The notes below the pieces were generated by a model. The model searched no databases and was not told where the DNA came from. It saw only the letters and a list, made by a program, of their open reading frames with translations. Positions 48,553 through 62,159 of a stretch of 64,000 bases of DNA are shown here, piece by piece. The position numbers were made by a program, and so were the translations under genes. The stretch is from Calycina herbarum (taxonomy: Eukaryota; Ascomycota; Leotiomycetes; Helotiales; Pezizellaceae), in contig LLEY01000058.1 of assembly GCA_001414485.1 (NCBI GenBank), positions 248,001-312,000 on the forward strand, read 5' to 3'. The stretch's first letter is position 1. The number at the start of each line of letters is the position of its first letter.

Positions 48553-50617
48553 AATAGCTTTAGCTATTCTAATATTTCTTCTCCTAGTCTCTAAAAACCT
48601 ATATATCGGTTCTTCTTTAGTTATATACGTAAACGACCTCTGATTACTTCTCTAAGTCCTTCTACTAAGTCGCTATCTCTCTAGTTTCTTACTTTCGAGA
48701 TCGTTTCTTTTATTAAGTAGGTTCTTTCTAATAACGTTTCTCTATCTAACTCTAGTTCTAAGTTTTAGGTAGCTCTAGGTTTCGTTAGTAGAACTCCTAA
48801 AGTTCCTTTAAGTACTAGTTAATATTTTTCCTAGGTTCTTAAGTATTTTCTAAGTATAAGTAATCTAACTATTTAATTAAGTATTTTACTTATTCTCTAA
48901 TAAGCTTATAGTTAAGAATCCTTTTAACTTTATACTCTATATTTAGGTTTACTAGTTGAATTTCTATAAATAGAGCTAATAGTACTCCTAGTAGTACTAG
49001 TTTAAGTAAGGATATATAGAATACTAGATAAATATTTATTATTTTTAGTAATACTAGTTTATAATTTAAAAGTCTTTTAACTTACTTAATTTTAAATAGT
49101 CTAAGTTTCTTATAATCTAGTTTATTACTTAGTCTCTTTATATTAATATTTTTCTATACTAGGTAGACTTTATCTTTCTCTTTTAATATTAGCTCTTAAC
49201 TACGTTGTTTATTATAGTAGTATACGTTTCTTTTAGCTATAAACTATAAACCTTCTATAAGTTCTTTATATAGCTCTTTAATTTTTAAGACCTAAATATA
49301 AGTAAGTTAATTATTATTTATTATAGTTAATAGTTCTTAGTATACTACTAATTTATATCTAAAGTTAGTATAGAATAATATTAAAGATATATTTTAACTA
49401 CTTAATTTATATATTTATTTCCTTTATTTATCTAAAAGTAGAAAGCTATTATAAGCTTTCTTTTTACTCTTAACTATTCTATAAGAGTAGTCTAGAACCT
49501 TAAAATAAAGAGTTTATCTTAATCTAAGAGTATTTCTTTTAGTAGTCTAAATTTAGAGACTATCTCTTTTAAGAATATAAATACTAATTCCTTAGCTATA
49601 CTTAATTCTATATATAATACTAGAACTATATATTTTATAAGCTATTTTATAATAACTAGGATCAAATTATATTTAACTCTTATTATTAGATTCTTAGATT
49701 TTAGTAATTTAATAATAAAATCTTAAGAGATTAATTTCTAAGGTATTTATAGTATTAGAGTAGTACTTATCTATCTATAGAGTATATAGTTAGAAGCCTT
49801 ATTCTAGGTATAGATATTATACTCTACTATTACTTTCTTAACTATTATAAATAGCTTATTAACGTAATAGTTCTGTTTTATTCTCTAAAGAGTTCTTTAG
49901 ATTCTCTAGTACTTATAAGCTAGTATTATATAGTATTCTTAAATAAATTCTTTTATATATAAGTTTAGAACCTATAGCTTTCTATTCTTAAATTAGTTCT
50001 ATTCTTCTAAGACTACTTAAATCTTATCTATTTATAGATTAGTAAGTTTAGTAGTAGTAATCTTATAAACTATTAATACTAGGTTGCTATTTTCGTTATA
50101 TTTTAATATAGTAATCTTTTTATACTCTTTATTCCCTTTATAGCTAGGCTTTTAGCTTAAGGCGTTAGCTCTAGTATTCGAAGTTCCGCTTATATATCGT
50201 ATAACTATATCGAATTCTACTAATAACTTAGACTACCTAGTAAGGTGTCTAGTTATAAGTTCCTTAGTTATTATAAACGTTCTAAGATTCTCGTAGTCTA
50301 TTAGAATCGTAACCTAGTATCTTACTAATTATAAGTAGATTCTCTATTATTCTAGAGCTAGTATTATAGTAAGTAGTTCTTTATTAAAGATACTATAATT
50401 CTATTATACTAGATTAAACGTCTTAGAATAGTATACTATAGATATAAGTTTTCTGTTTTTATTTAGTTATAAGTATATAGTACCTATTATAGTATCTAAG
50501 ATATCTATTTCTATTATACTAGGTTTATCTCTATTAATTCTATAGAAATAGTTTTTCTCTAAACTATCTCTTTAGTTATTAGAAAGCGTTCTTAGCTTCT
50601 TTCCTCTAATAGAAAGT

Positions 50618-50989
50618 GTAGGAGGAACAGGGTAACTTATAGAGTAGGCTACAGAGTAGGCTACAGAGTAAGTTACAGGATCGGTGCAGGGTAGGTCAGG
50701 TGATCGTTAAATCACGTTTTTATAGAATCGGTAGTATAGGTAAAGAGTAAAGGACTTAATTAACTTAATTTCTAACTATAAGGATAGTAGAGAGCTATAT
50801 ATATACTTCTAGGATAAGTACTAGAAGCTTCTATAGCTTATAAATATAATAGTTACTAGAAGATTCTAGAATCACGTGTTTACGTAACCGAGAACGTAAC
50901 CGAATCTTCTAGATAACGCTAGAAAGAACTAGTATAGACTAAGGTTTAAATCTAAAGCCTATTAGTAAGTAAGGTAATTATTACCTAAT
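50618..50989. mobile_element. SINE-like insert with 12-base target duplication
   Basis: The 372-base insert is flanked by CTAATAGAAAGT (50606-50617 and 50990-51001), perfect over 12 bases, which interrupts the RT/RNase H region of Gypsy G. It starts GTAGGAGGAACAGGG and has tandem TACAGAGTAGGC units, then a GC-richer stretch and AT-rich remainder. There are no inverted ends and no long A tail. A 12-base duplication points to target-primed retroposition rather than an LTR element or a TA transposon. I cannot place convincing Pol III A and B boxes. Confidence 0.65.
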
Positions 50990-52429
50990 ACTAATAGAAA
51001 GTAGTACCTTTCTTTACTAGTTCTAATATTAGTTTTATAATCTATATATAGTTCTTAATACTTTTAAGTAACTTCTAATCTAAGATATCTTAGACCTTTA
51101 CTAAATCTATTTCTATTTTCCTTAGACTAATTACCTATTCTAGGAAAAGTATCTAAGTTACTCTAAACTCGTATTTTAAAAGTTTAAGATAAGAGTCTAC
51201 TCTTAGTAGTTATTATAAAACTTCTCTTATATATCTCTTATATTCTTCTTTCTTTTTAGAAAAGACTAGAATATTATCTAGGTAATATATAATAGTTATC
51301 TTTAAAAGATCTTTTAAAATATTATTATTTTATCTTTAATAAGTTATAAATATTATAGTAAGTTTAAAAGGTATTACTAAGTACTTATAGAGTCCTATTA
51401 ATAAGATAGAGACTATCTTCTATTTATCTCTAGCTTTAATCTATATTAAACTATAGATATTTTATTAATCTAGTTTTATAAAATATACTACTTATTCTAA
51501 CTTATCTTATAAGTATTAGCTACTAGGTAATAGATAAGCGTTCTTAATTATTATATTATTTACTTCTTTATAATTAATATATACTCTCTTATTTAGATTA
51601 TCTTTTTTCTTAATAATAAGTAACTTAGACTTCTTAATATAACCTTTTTTAATATCTTTTTATATATAACTCTTTATTCTTTAAAGGTTTTTCTAGTTAT
51701 ATAGTCGAAGCTTCTACTTTATAAGATAATAACCTTCTTTTAGTTTAATCTTATAATCTTATAAGTAATATTCTAGTAAGGCTTATAAGTCTTCTAGGTT
51801 TTTAAATAAAGCTTTAAATTCTCTATACTATATAAGTATTTCGTTATTAGCTTTCCTACTAGCTTATAAAGTACTCTAGGCTTAGTATTCTAGCGTATTA
51901 GAAGAGGTAGCGCTAACCTTATTCTAGCTTTAAAGTTATAAATATAAGCTTATATATTTATATTAGCTAAAAGTTATTATTCTAGCTTTCTAGTTAATAT
52001 CTAGATTATATTCTTTAATCTATAGTATACTAAGTATTACTTCTTTATCTTCTATTTTAATAATATTAAATTATATATCTAAATAGTATTCTTTAATACT
52101 AGTTTTTATAAGAATAGTTTATTAGTTAATAATTCTATCTTAGTATACTATATTAATCTTATTAACTATTTTTAAATAATATAGTTTTATCTTTTTAATT
52201 AGAATATTTAGCTTCTTTAAAGCTATTAGAGAAAGGTAGTTGCTTATTACTCTAGAGTTAATTATAACTTAGAGTTCCTTTTCTTATATTCTTATAGTTA
52301 CTATTAACTATCTACTATAGTCTAAAGTAGCGTTTATCTTAGGTTTAATAAAATAGATATTAAATTCTTATTTAATTATTTCTTCTTCTCTAGATATTAT
52401 AAAGAATATTACCTTTTCTTTATCTACTA

Positions 52430-54264
52430 ACGTGTTTTATAAGCGAGTCGCCTATATAAGCAGGTCGCCTACTTTCCTTATTATATACTATATATCACTT
52501 TTAAATTATAATAGCTTAATACTATAACGTTTAATTACCTTCTTAAGAAGCTAATATTATTTTAGTAACCTAAGAACTCGAAAATAACACGTTATTAACT
52601 AAATAAAGCGCTATAAAGATTTACTATATTCCTCGAAAGACTCTCTCTAATCGACGCGCTAGAAAGCTCCTATAACGCGATTACTAGTCTAATTCGAAAA
52701 AGCTTATAAAGCCAGAGAAGGAGGTAATAGTTAGATATATATTAGAGTTAGATTCGCGAGGGTTTTCGCTTATAAGAGATATAGTACGAGATATAGCTAA
52801 TAATCTACTAAGAGAGCGCGATAGAAAGCCTATAGATAGAAACTAGCTAGATAACTTTATAAAATATATATCTAAGCTTAAAACTCGATAGAGTCGTTCG
52901 TACGATCGTTAGTAAGCTTTAACTAAGAATCCACGAGTTATTAGTCTATAGTTTACACTTATATAGTCTATTAAAGAGAAATATAGTATTTAAGATAAGA
53001 ATATTTATAACTTTAACAAAAGTAGCTTTATAATAGGAGTTATTTTGTTCTAACTTGTTATTATAAGCTTAGAAACGCGTAAGAAGCGAAAGTAAGTTTG
53101 GCTAGGTAATCGTAAGTAGGTTATAGTTATTTAGAGAGTTAACGTAATAGAATAGATAATCCCGCTATTTATTATATTCGTAGGCAAAGTACTTATTTCT
53201 ACCTAGTACTAAGATATATATATACTATACGATTAGATAATTAAGGTTAGTAACAACGGCTAGATAAATAATAAGCTTAGAGTTATATAGTTAAAGTATT
53301 TTAACAAGTATATAAAGATACAAAGTATAAGAGGATATCGTTTATTAATTATTAATAGTTATAAAAGCTATAACTCGCTTAAATTCTAGTAACTCTATAA
53401 AGACTTAAATATTATTACTCTCTATATACCTCTATACTTATCGTATCTACTATAGCCGCTTAATATAGTCTACTTCTCGCTATTAAAGCGAGTATATAGA
53501 GCTAAGATATCAGGCTTAGTATAGAATTATATTAATTATATTACTAAAGAAACCTTTCTTCTAGTATTTAAAGTAGCTTTTTATAAAGCATTTATAAAGG
53601 ATAATATCTACGCGAGTTTTAAAGAGGCTAGGCTAGTTCTATATAGCCTAGAAGCTATGTTATCAAAGCTTGATTTAAGGCTTCGTACGCTAATACTAAT
53701 AATACTAGAAGACACTCTATAGACACCTAAAATACTAAGTAATATATACGAAATAATAGCTTAATTAACGCTTATTCGAGATCGGATTCAAAGATATTAA
53801 GACTCGTTATCTACTTCTATTATTCAGTCTCTTAATTAACTTAAAAAAGGCTTAACTAGGGTAATATATAATATAGTATTAATACGTAAGGAAATCACTA
53901 GTCTTCGTATAATAACTAAGGCTATAACTAAGTATAAAAGTTATAAGAGGAAGTATATTAAGAGTTAAGAGATATTAACAGTAGACGACGTAGCTGATTT
54001 AATTACTTCTAAGAAAAATAGTAGCTAGAAACAAGGTAAAGAGTCTAGGAAGAGAGTTCGCGTAGACAGATACTATAGCCGTTGTAGTAAAACTAGGTAT
54101 AATTCTCGTACTTATTAGATAGAAATATTAGATATAGAAGATAGCGAAAGTTCTAAAGAATACTAGATAGCTTCTATAGTAATAATAACTTTATATAGTA
54201 TTAAGTATTTTATATTATAATAATACTAGGTTGAAAAAGTAGACGACTCGCTTATAAAACACGT
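52430..54264 (+). mobile_element. Fot1/pogo-type DNA transposon (pogo 3), complete
   Basis: It is 1835 bases with inverted ends starting ACGTGTTTTATAAGCGAGTC at both sides, and TA at 52428-52429 and 54265-54266. On the left the subterminal unit TATAAGC(G/A)(A/G)GTCGCC occurs twice. It sits in the protease region of Gypsy G. It has no internal insertion, so it shows the family layout most clearly. Confidence 0.93.
52500..54230 (+). pseudogene. pogo 3 transposase, full length but RIP-inactivated
   Basis: In order, it has an N-terminal DNA-binding region, then YNFN (about 53010; YNxD in active relatives) and the NRKQVIVIQRVN Fot1 signature. LLIINSYKSYNS follows (about 53340; family LLILDGHES) and then the segment ending QPLNIVYF (about 53460; family QPLDV). 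All three catalytic Asp now read Asn, which TG to TA mutation explains. A C-terminal knuckle relic (RYYSRCSKTRYNSRTY) lies near 54070-54120. Stops at Gln and Trp codons close the frame. The enzyme would be a DDD-type cut-and-paste transposase. Confidence 0.9.
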
Positions 54265-54266
54265 TA

Positions 54267-56200
54267 TAGCTACGTTATATATTCTCTAGTATTCTACTAT
54301 TCTAGCTAGTTCTAGTAGAGTTTCTATAAAGTATCTCTCTATTAACTAGTCTAATATAGTTCTTAGGTAAAATTATATCTATTTAGCTATAGTTTAATAT
54401 ATTATATTAGTAGACTATAATTCTCTAATAACTAAGAAGTATAGCTTTCTAGTATAGGTCTCTATCTACTAGTCTAATTCAGCTTCTCTTATTTCTTAGA
54501 AAAGTATACTAAATACTTTTCTAGAATCTAATTTCTAGAATATTATTCCTTCTTTTTTAACTAGAGCGATTATAGTATACTTCTTATCTATTTCTAGTTT
54601 AACTCCTTTCTTAAAAGAAAGCGTTCCTTAGAAAGGTGTTTTTAGATAGCTTATAAATCTCTTAAGCGTTTTCTAGTACTATTTACTACTTCTATTCTAA
54701 AGAACCTAGACTATTTATACGTCTCTTATAGCAGAGTAACTAAGTAATTCTATTAGTTATTATCTATATTCTAGTCTCTTAAACTCGATAGTCTCTTAGC
54801 TAGTAACTTAGCTAACTATAGTTATTAATTCTAGATCGTTTCTTATAATTATATAAGTTATTAAAAGAGTTAGTTTTAGTTCTTAAGTAGTATAAGAGCT
54901 TTAGAAGTTAAGCTTCTAACTATCTATACTTATCTATTAATTCCCTTATTTAAAAGTTCTTATAAAAGCCTAGGTTTCTCTAACCTTAGGTCTTATATCT
55001 TAGAGTTCTTCTTCTAAGTTAGAAGATAGATCTAATAATTCTTCTAAAGAGCTAGTAGAGGGTAGTAATTCGTACTTAGCTTAGAGAGGTAAGGTATACT
55101 TCTTATCTACCTCTGATTATATATTATAATATTCTTTAAGAATAAGATTACTATTATTATCTATAGATTATATACTATATCTCTATACTTTATACTCTTT
55201 CTTAGTTAACTTAATCCTCTTAAGTAGTACTACTTCTTATTAAAACGTAGTATAAACTTGTTTTTTCTCTTTAGAATTAGCCTTCTTACTATAATTACTT
55301 ACTCTATAACTAGAGAGGCTATATAAGTAGTATAGATTCTACTTACGTTGTCGGTTTCGTTTCTATTAAGAAAGTCTACTCTTTCTCTAGAAAGGTTTCT
55401 TCTAGGTAGTACTTGCTTTATAGCTACTCTTATATTAGTATCGATTCGGTTTCAAATAACTCTTACTCTTATTACTTTTCTATAGTATACTTTTCTTAAA
55501 TTTCTATAAGCGATTATCTAGCTAGATTACTACTTCTAATATCTAAATAATATTATAGAAAATTATATTTTACTTTACTATTTCTTTATAAAGGTATATT
55601 TTTAACTCTCTATAGAATAATTCTATTAGAGTAGTTATATTCTATCTAGTCTTATTTTTATATCTCTAGAAGTTATTAGTATAACTAATTACTAATCTAG
55701 TTTATTTTAAATCTAAGAGTTTCTATATAGTTATTTATACTATATTAAAATCTCTAAATATTTATTAAATTAATTATTTAAATCTAGCTTAAGATTTAAA
55801 TATTACCTAGGTAGTGTCTATTAATCTATTTCTTATTAAGGTAGCTAAAAAGGTCTTCGAGGTATAGCTATACCTATTCTAACGCTAATCCTCTAAGATA
55901 AGAGACTATAAAAATAGAGTATAAATTATAGTTATTTATAAACTTCTTATAGTTAAAACTAAAGTAGATATCTATCTAAAGAAGAAATAAATTAAGTTCC
56001 TTACGCTTTCTATAGTATATATCTAGTATTTTAACTTTAATAGATTCGAGTACCTTAATCTTATAAAGCTCTAGTATATCTAGTATACTAATATTATCGT
56101 TATTATCCTTAGTATCTTAAGAGGTAACTAGTGTTACTATTACAGCTACTGCTAAGAGATTGATTTTAACTAGTACTAGAGCTAGCTAGCGTAGTAGCTG
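54267..56200 (-). pseudogene. gag and protease region of Gypsy G, RIP-inactivated
   Basis: On the minus strand the gag start near 56195 reads ATA in place of ATG. Gag stretches shared with Gypsy B and F, including the KVKILD and RKRKELN-type segments, follow near 56000. A CCHC knuckle relic is near 55310-55345. The protease region is cut by pogo 3 and continues below 52430 into RT and integrase. Confidence 0.75.
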
Positions 56201-56253
56201 GTTTTAGAGTTATAGAAGCTATAGCGACTGAACTTCTAAGTAGATACTTAAAG

Positions 56254-56712
56254 TATAACGAAACTTAAACTAACTAAATAAAAGTAACTAAGTCTTAAAA
56301 GGTTAGTATATAGTAAGAAGTACAGATACGCCGGGTTATTTCCTTAGAAGTAAACTTATTACTTATATTAAAGATATTAAATAATAATAATAAGATTAAT
56401 AACTAAGTTAAGTACAAAGCTCCTATCTAATAGTAGACGTACTAGTTCTTTATATAGAATCTTCGTACTTATAGAGTCTACTTCTAAGAGAGTTCTAATA
56501 ATAGAGTTTAACTCTAACCTCTAGAACTCCTCTAAATAGGACTCTATTATCTAACTAGTTCTAACCGAGTCACGTAATATAACTATAATAAGATCTATAG
56601 ATTATATATCTAATATATTCAATCCTTCCTACCTAGGGTTCTATATAGTACTTATTCTATTAAGGCGCCGCCTAGACTTCCTTATTACGTGTCTAGTATA
56701 TAATTCGTAATA
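56254..56712 (-). repeat. 5' LTR of Gypsy G
   Basis: It is 459 bases, starting TATAACGAAAC and ending TAATTCGTAATA on the plus strand, followed by CTAAT. The conserved post-LTR sequence (RIP form of GCACCTGCTTAGAAG, read on the minus strand) lies just inside. Confidence 0.85.
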
Positions 56713-59700
56713 CTAATATCTCCTTATTATATATCTCGTAATTATACTTAGCTAGTACTATAGTCTTTAAAAAGTAGGCTACTAGTAGCTAGTGCTTGCT
56801 ATGCTTTTAAGAGAGGATTCTAGCTACTACTCCGTCTAAAGCGTCTGTTTTAAGTATACTTTCTAACTTAGGATCGTAATACTAAAGTAAGAGAGCCGAG
56901 GTTAAGACGTCTTTTAACGTCTAGAAGACGTAGTAGTAGTAGCTGTTAAAATAGAACAGTATTCCGTTCTTAGTTAAGCGAGTTAGTAGTTTTACTATTA
57001 CTCTATAATTCTAGATAAAGCGTCTATAGAAGTTATAAAAGCCTAGGAACGACTAGATACTCTTAACTATACTAGGTACTTACTAGTTATAGATAACTAT
57101 AACCTTCTATAGATCTATAGATATACTTATAGTAGAGATAATAAAACTAAGATATTTCGTAGTCTAATAAGTTATCTAAATAAATAAGAATATCGTCTAA
57201 GTAAGCTATATAAAAGTTGTCTAAGTAGTTAAATAGAACGTTGTTTATATATCTTTAGTATATAGTAGGTCTATTTATAAGTCTAAATAGAAAGACTTTA
57301 TACTTATAAGTACTATATCTTATATAGAACGTAGTTAGGTCTTCTAAGACAGGGTCTATCTATATCTAGTAGAATACTTAATAGATATCTAGCTTTATAA
57401 AGATCTTCGCTTAAGAGATTCTTACTAAGGTTTTATTAATTAAGAGTAGAGAGTAATAGTCTTTATAGCTTAAAGCGTTAAGTTTATAGTAGTTAATATA
57501 GAACTATAAGCTACTATTTAGTTTCTTAATAAAGAGAACTAGAGCTATAAAAGAGGCTTAGCTTGCTTTAATAAATCTCTTATTAAGGTTCTTAAACAAG
57601 TACTACTTTATCGCTTCTAACTCTTAAACACTTATCTTATAAAGAAGACTATATAAGAGTTGCTTTTTATCTACTTCGAGAGATATCTTATAATCGTATA
57701 AGCGATGTAGTAGAAGCTAGTTAGAGGCTACTTTTAAGAATACGTCTTCGAATAAGGCGTAAACAGATAGCAGCTAGAACGTAGCGTCTTAGTCTCTTAT
57801 ATCTATAGATACTATTCCCTCTTAAGAAGTAGTAAGAATCTAGTCAAGTTTATATAGACTTATAGAGAATAACTTAGTATCTTTTTATCTTATATTTAAG
57901 TATAAGACATAGCTAGTTATTAAGTAAATATCTAGCGAGCAAGCTGTTATACTTAGAGATAGAGCGCTATAACGCTCTTTCTAGTCTATAAGCTTAAGTA
58001 AGAGCCTTTTACTAATTAGGAAAACTATTACCTAGCTGTCTATATAGTGTTTTTCTTCCTTATAGATAACTTAGTCTTGTCTAGCTATATCTACTTAGTA
58101 GTATAGTTCTAGTAGTTTTAGTATAATCGTCGCTTATAAGATTACTTTCTTATTTTATAACTAAGAGGTTATCTTTTAGTATTCTAAGAGCTAAATTAGA
58201 CGCCTTAATTTATAGTCGACTATAATACTAAAGTATTCTAGCTACTTTCGTCTAAGAATTACTTAGTAAGAACTAAGAGAGGTAATTATAAATAGGAGGT
58301 TTAGCTAGCGCCTTCTATTAATAGTAAGATATAAGCAAAGAAAGTAGAAGATACTTACTCCGCTTTTTCTATTATATCTAAAGACGAGAATAGGTTATAG
58401 TAGTAGCTAAGCCTTGATTCCTAAGAACTTAGCCTAGTCTACTATAGTAGTTTAGTTAATAAAGGTAAACCTATTTACTCTAGAGTTAATAAGTGATTAT
58501 AAAGAAAGCGTATATCTATTTAAAGATAAATTAAATAGAACTATTATATACTTCTTATCTATTAAACACTATAAATCTAGCTTAGCTAGATCTATTAACT
58601 CGCCTAAGAAGGAGTCTTCTCTTAAGCGCTTCTATTTACTAATAGCTTAGCGTCCTCTTCTACTACTTCGTCTACTTCGTCTTCTAGGATCTTATTTATA
58701 CTTACTTCTCGCTTAGAGTATAGATATTCTATCTATATATATCCGGTTTTACTATAGTTAAAGTATATAGAGGTAGCGGAAGGCGTTATAGATATAGATA
58801 TAGGTTTCTTAGTTATTTACTATAGTTAGAATAGTGTTATTTAGTAAGATAAGAGAGTGCTAGCTCTAGCTTATAACGTAGCCGGAATTAAGAGAGAGGT
58901 AGTAGGTTGTCTAAACTTAGTTATATAAAGAATCTTACACGCTTAGTCACGCTTAAGCCTAGCGTCTATACTAGATATAAGATCTATAAACTTATTAAAC
59001 TTTTCTATCTTCTAAACCTCTATATATAGCTCGTTTTATAGGTAGTCTATAAGCTTATTATATAAGTCGTCTTTCTATTCTATCTTAGTAATCTTACTAT
59101 ATATAGTATACTATAAGAACTTAAGTTTAAAGCCTAAGAAAAACTTGTCTATATCTATCTAGAGTTCTTTATACACGTGTCTTATATTAGCTTATTTATA
59201 AGAGTTCTATAAACTCGTAACTAAGTATTCGATTATAGATTTCTAGTTAGAGAAAGCATCTTCTAGATCGTCTTCTACTTCTATAGCTGTCTTAAGTAGA
59301 GTTGCTACCTTATTAGTTATATAAGCGAAGACGTGTGTTTTCTTATCCGTTTCTATATAGAAGTAATCTACGTTCGTAGTAAGTTTACTTTTAAGTAAGA
59401 TTTACTACTAAACTAGAGAGAGATTAGTACTATTATTAAGCTATAGAACGTTCTTAACCTTAGCGCTAAGCTTTGCCTTCTTACTACTACTAGAAAGAGA
59501 TTATAATTAGCTGTCCGAAGTACTTAGCTAACGTGTAGGAGATATCTTCTCTTTCTCGATCGTAGGAATAGAGACGTCTAAAGAAGCGGTTTCGTATATC
59601 TTAAAAGAGGCTTATAGCTGTGTATTCTCTTAGCTAAGAGAATCGAGTCTAGCTATAATCTAGTTATACTAAGTAGAAGTGACTGGTGTTAGCGAGAGAG

Positions 59701-59952
59701 AGTCTTCGTCTATAAGAGAGACAGTATTCGAGGATCTAGTAGTTTATATATAAAGAGAGGAAGTTCTACCTCTTCCTTCTTTATATCTACGTCCTTTGCG
59801 AGCACTTGATAAGAGAGTTAGTAATACTATCGTTCTTTATATATAACGGCTAGCGTTTAGTAATATATAACGTAGGTTCGTCCTAAGGTTCGCTTAGAAT
59901 ACGTTGTCGAGTCGAGTACTATTCGTACTAAAAACAAATAAACAAAGTAGGA

Positions 59953-60204
59953 TATTATAAAAGGCTTTCCTAGGCGAAGTAATAGTAACTTTATTATAAT
60001 ATAAACGTTGTAGAGTGAACTACTTACTTGCTATAAATAGTATAGAGTTAGGCCGAATACTACTATATAGAGCGAATAACAAAGTAAGAAAGAAAGAGAG
60101 TTTCAGAGGAATAGAAGCTTAAATATAGGAATCTAATAACACGTACGTACTATGCTATAGCCGCGCTACACGTAATCCGTCTCTGTTCTTACGAACCTGT
60201 TATA
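59953..60204 (-). repeat. Putative 5' LTR of Gypsy H
   Basis: It is about 252 bases, from TATTATAAAAGG to CCTGTTATA, which before RIP would read TGTTATA...TGTTACA. It lies between the gag start of Gypsy H and a gag fragment of another element. The partner LTR is absent, so the limits are inferred only from the TG...CA-like ends and context. Confidence 0.45.
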
Positions 60205-60902
60205 GTTCCTCTAGATCTATAATACTAACCTAGTTTTATAATATACTTCTAATATTAGATCTTTCTTAATTTAGATTCTATACTCTTATATCTTAAGTTC
60301 TTTATTTATAAGCTTACTTTATTTAAGTAATATAACTTCTTTCTAAATAGTAGTATTAATTTATTTCTTTTCTTTCTAAGGTTTTATTTTCTTCTAGTTA
60401 TATTTGTTTACTTTATAGCTAAGCTAGCTATATATATAGCAAAGTTACTAGTCTCGCTTTTAATTATATTCTTTCTAGAAAAGTCTTTCTTTTTAAATAG
60501 TTTTCTTTTATATATTATTTACTTCTTAACTATTTTTATTAATATAAGTATATTTCTATTTCTAATATTCTCTTACTTTTCTCTTATATTTTAAAACGCT
60601 TTTTCTAAACTCTTATAATTAACTATCTAGTTAGAAAACTATCTTAATTATAGTAGTAATATTTAGAAAAATTATATTTTATTTAGCTATTTCTTCTTAG
60701 AAGTATATTTTTAATCCTCTATAAAAGAGTTTTATAAGTACTATTATATCTTATCTAGTTTTATTTTTATAATACTAGAATTCGTTAATATAGTCTATTA
60801 CTAATCTAGTTTATTATAAATCTAAAAGCTTTTATACTACTATTTAGATAATATTAAAGTTTTTAAAGACTTTATAAATAGCTTATTTAAATCCTTTCTA
60901 TA
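60205..60902 (-). mobile_element. Gypsy I fragment (gag region)
   Basis: The sequence matches the gag region of Gypsy B and C on the minus strand, including the stretch around the CCHC knuckle near 60420-60450. It is cut on the left by Gypsy H and on the right by a pogo element at the TA of 60901-60902. No LTR is visible. Confidence 0.7.
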
Positions 60903-62159
60903 ACGTAGTATACTAGGACCTTATAATTATTAGAATCTTATAAATTTTTTCCTACTCTACTACTTTAAAATATAATAAAACTACTATAATATATTAAATT
61001 AATTAAAACTACTTAGAATCTAATAAACTAGATATATCTACAACTTCTTAACACGTCTACGTATTATAACTAGTTTTTCTATAAGTACTATAACGTCGCT
61101 AAGTCGTTTATTCTTTATCTTCTTTACTCTCTTTAGAGCGCTTATTACGTCGAACCTGCTCCTCTGTATTCTTCTAGGCTAATCCGTCCTATATATCCTT
61201 TATAGTAAGTGTACCTTCTTCTTAGACACGGGTATTTTTAGCTCTCCGGCGTTTGCTAAGAGCTTTATTTACTGTTTAAAGTATACGGACCTAGGCTAAT
61301 AAGAGGGTTATCTTATAAGCTAATCACTCTATACCTTTTACTAACAAAGCGATTGTCTAGAAAATAGGTATTAGCGAGCTTTCTTAGTAACGAGTAATAC
61401 GATCTTTAATAAGAGTTGATTATAAAAGAGCTTTAGAAGGGTTATAAGAAGTCTAGGAGACCTAAGAGGTAGCGTCGGCAGAGAGGGGTTTAGTAGATAT
61501 AGGAGTCTATAACTTAATATTAAGCTTTAAGATTATAGTCTAGGGTTCTAGAGGTACTAGACCAGCTCTACGGAACCTAGCTTTAGTGTTTTAGGTTATT
61601 ATTAACTAGTTATAGACTATGTAAAACGTAAGAAAGAACTCGACCTTAGTAATATAGTTTATATAAGCCTTAATAAAGGTCTCGATTTAATACCTATATA
61701 TACGTTTAAGAATACTAAAACATCTAACGTCGAGTAGCTAGGTTAGATAAGATAAATAAGAAGGTAGGTAAAGAGTAATAATATTATATAACTTATAATA
61801 CTCTTAGAATACTACTGATTTATAACTCTTATATCTATCTAGAACTAATATTTAATATAGCTCTTTTATATAACTACAAGTATACTTATTAAAGTGTTCT
61901 AGCTATTCTAAGCCCGTCTTATTATTAGTCTATCTATTACTAGTTAGTTTAATAACCTAGTTATTAGAAAGACCGCCCTTAGTATACTAACTAGTAAGGT
62001 GATTTTTCTCTTAAACTACTAAGAATAGAGAGATACTTAAACTCTCTCTATTAATATAGATAATTACTATAGCTTATTCCCGATTATCTAACTAGATAGC
62101 CTTATCTCTACTACGTCGATCAGCGTATATAATAACTATTCTAGCGTAGATAACATCTA
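60903..62159 (-). mobile_element. Fot1/pogo-type transposon (pogo 2), cut by Gypsy F
   Basis: It starts ACGTAG after TA (60901-60902) and aligns with pogo 1 along the C-terminal and central transposase region, including the third-Asp segment near 61740 and the NREQA region near 62080. At 62160 Gypsy F begins, and the 5' part of the gene would lie beyond the window. It is closely related to pogo 1 but differs in its end region after the first six bases. Confidence 0.8.

Larger units (their letters stand above)
48201..56712 (-). mobile_element. Gypsy G chromovirus element, host of pogo 3 and a SINE-like insert
   Basis: The right LTR (5' LTR) is 56254-56712. The left LTR (3' LTR) is truncated, 48201 to about 48380, and joined directly to internal sequence. 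Target duplication is CTAAC (48196-48200) against CTAAT (56713-56717); the one difference is a CpA to TpA change. The RT active-site region is near 51270-51290 and a gag knuckle relic near 55320. It is heavily RIP-mutated and inserted in the RNase H region of Gypsy H. Confidence 0.85.
46735..60204 (-). mobile_element. Gypsy H, a second Gypsy lineage, truncated at the left
   Basis: The minus-strand pieces are 46735-47020, 47663-48200 and 56718-60204, separated by a TRIM and Gypsy G. They read gag (about 59300-59930), a CCHC knuckle relic (about 58735-58765) and RT with an unmutated AYLDDILI (about 57185-57211). RNase H (DHKALEYF-like), the integrase HHCC region and the start of the integrase core (LLQ.L.V, DFYSF, RLTK) follow. 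The 3' third of pol and the 3' LTR are lost at 46734. A putative 5' LTR lies at about 59953-60204. The protein sequence differs clearly from Gypsy A-D, F and G. Confidence 0.8.
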
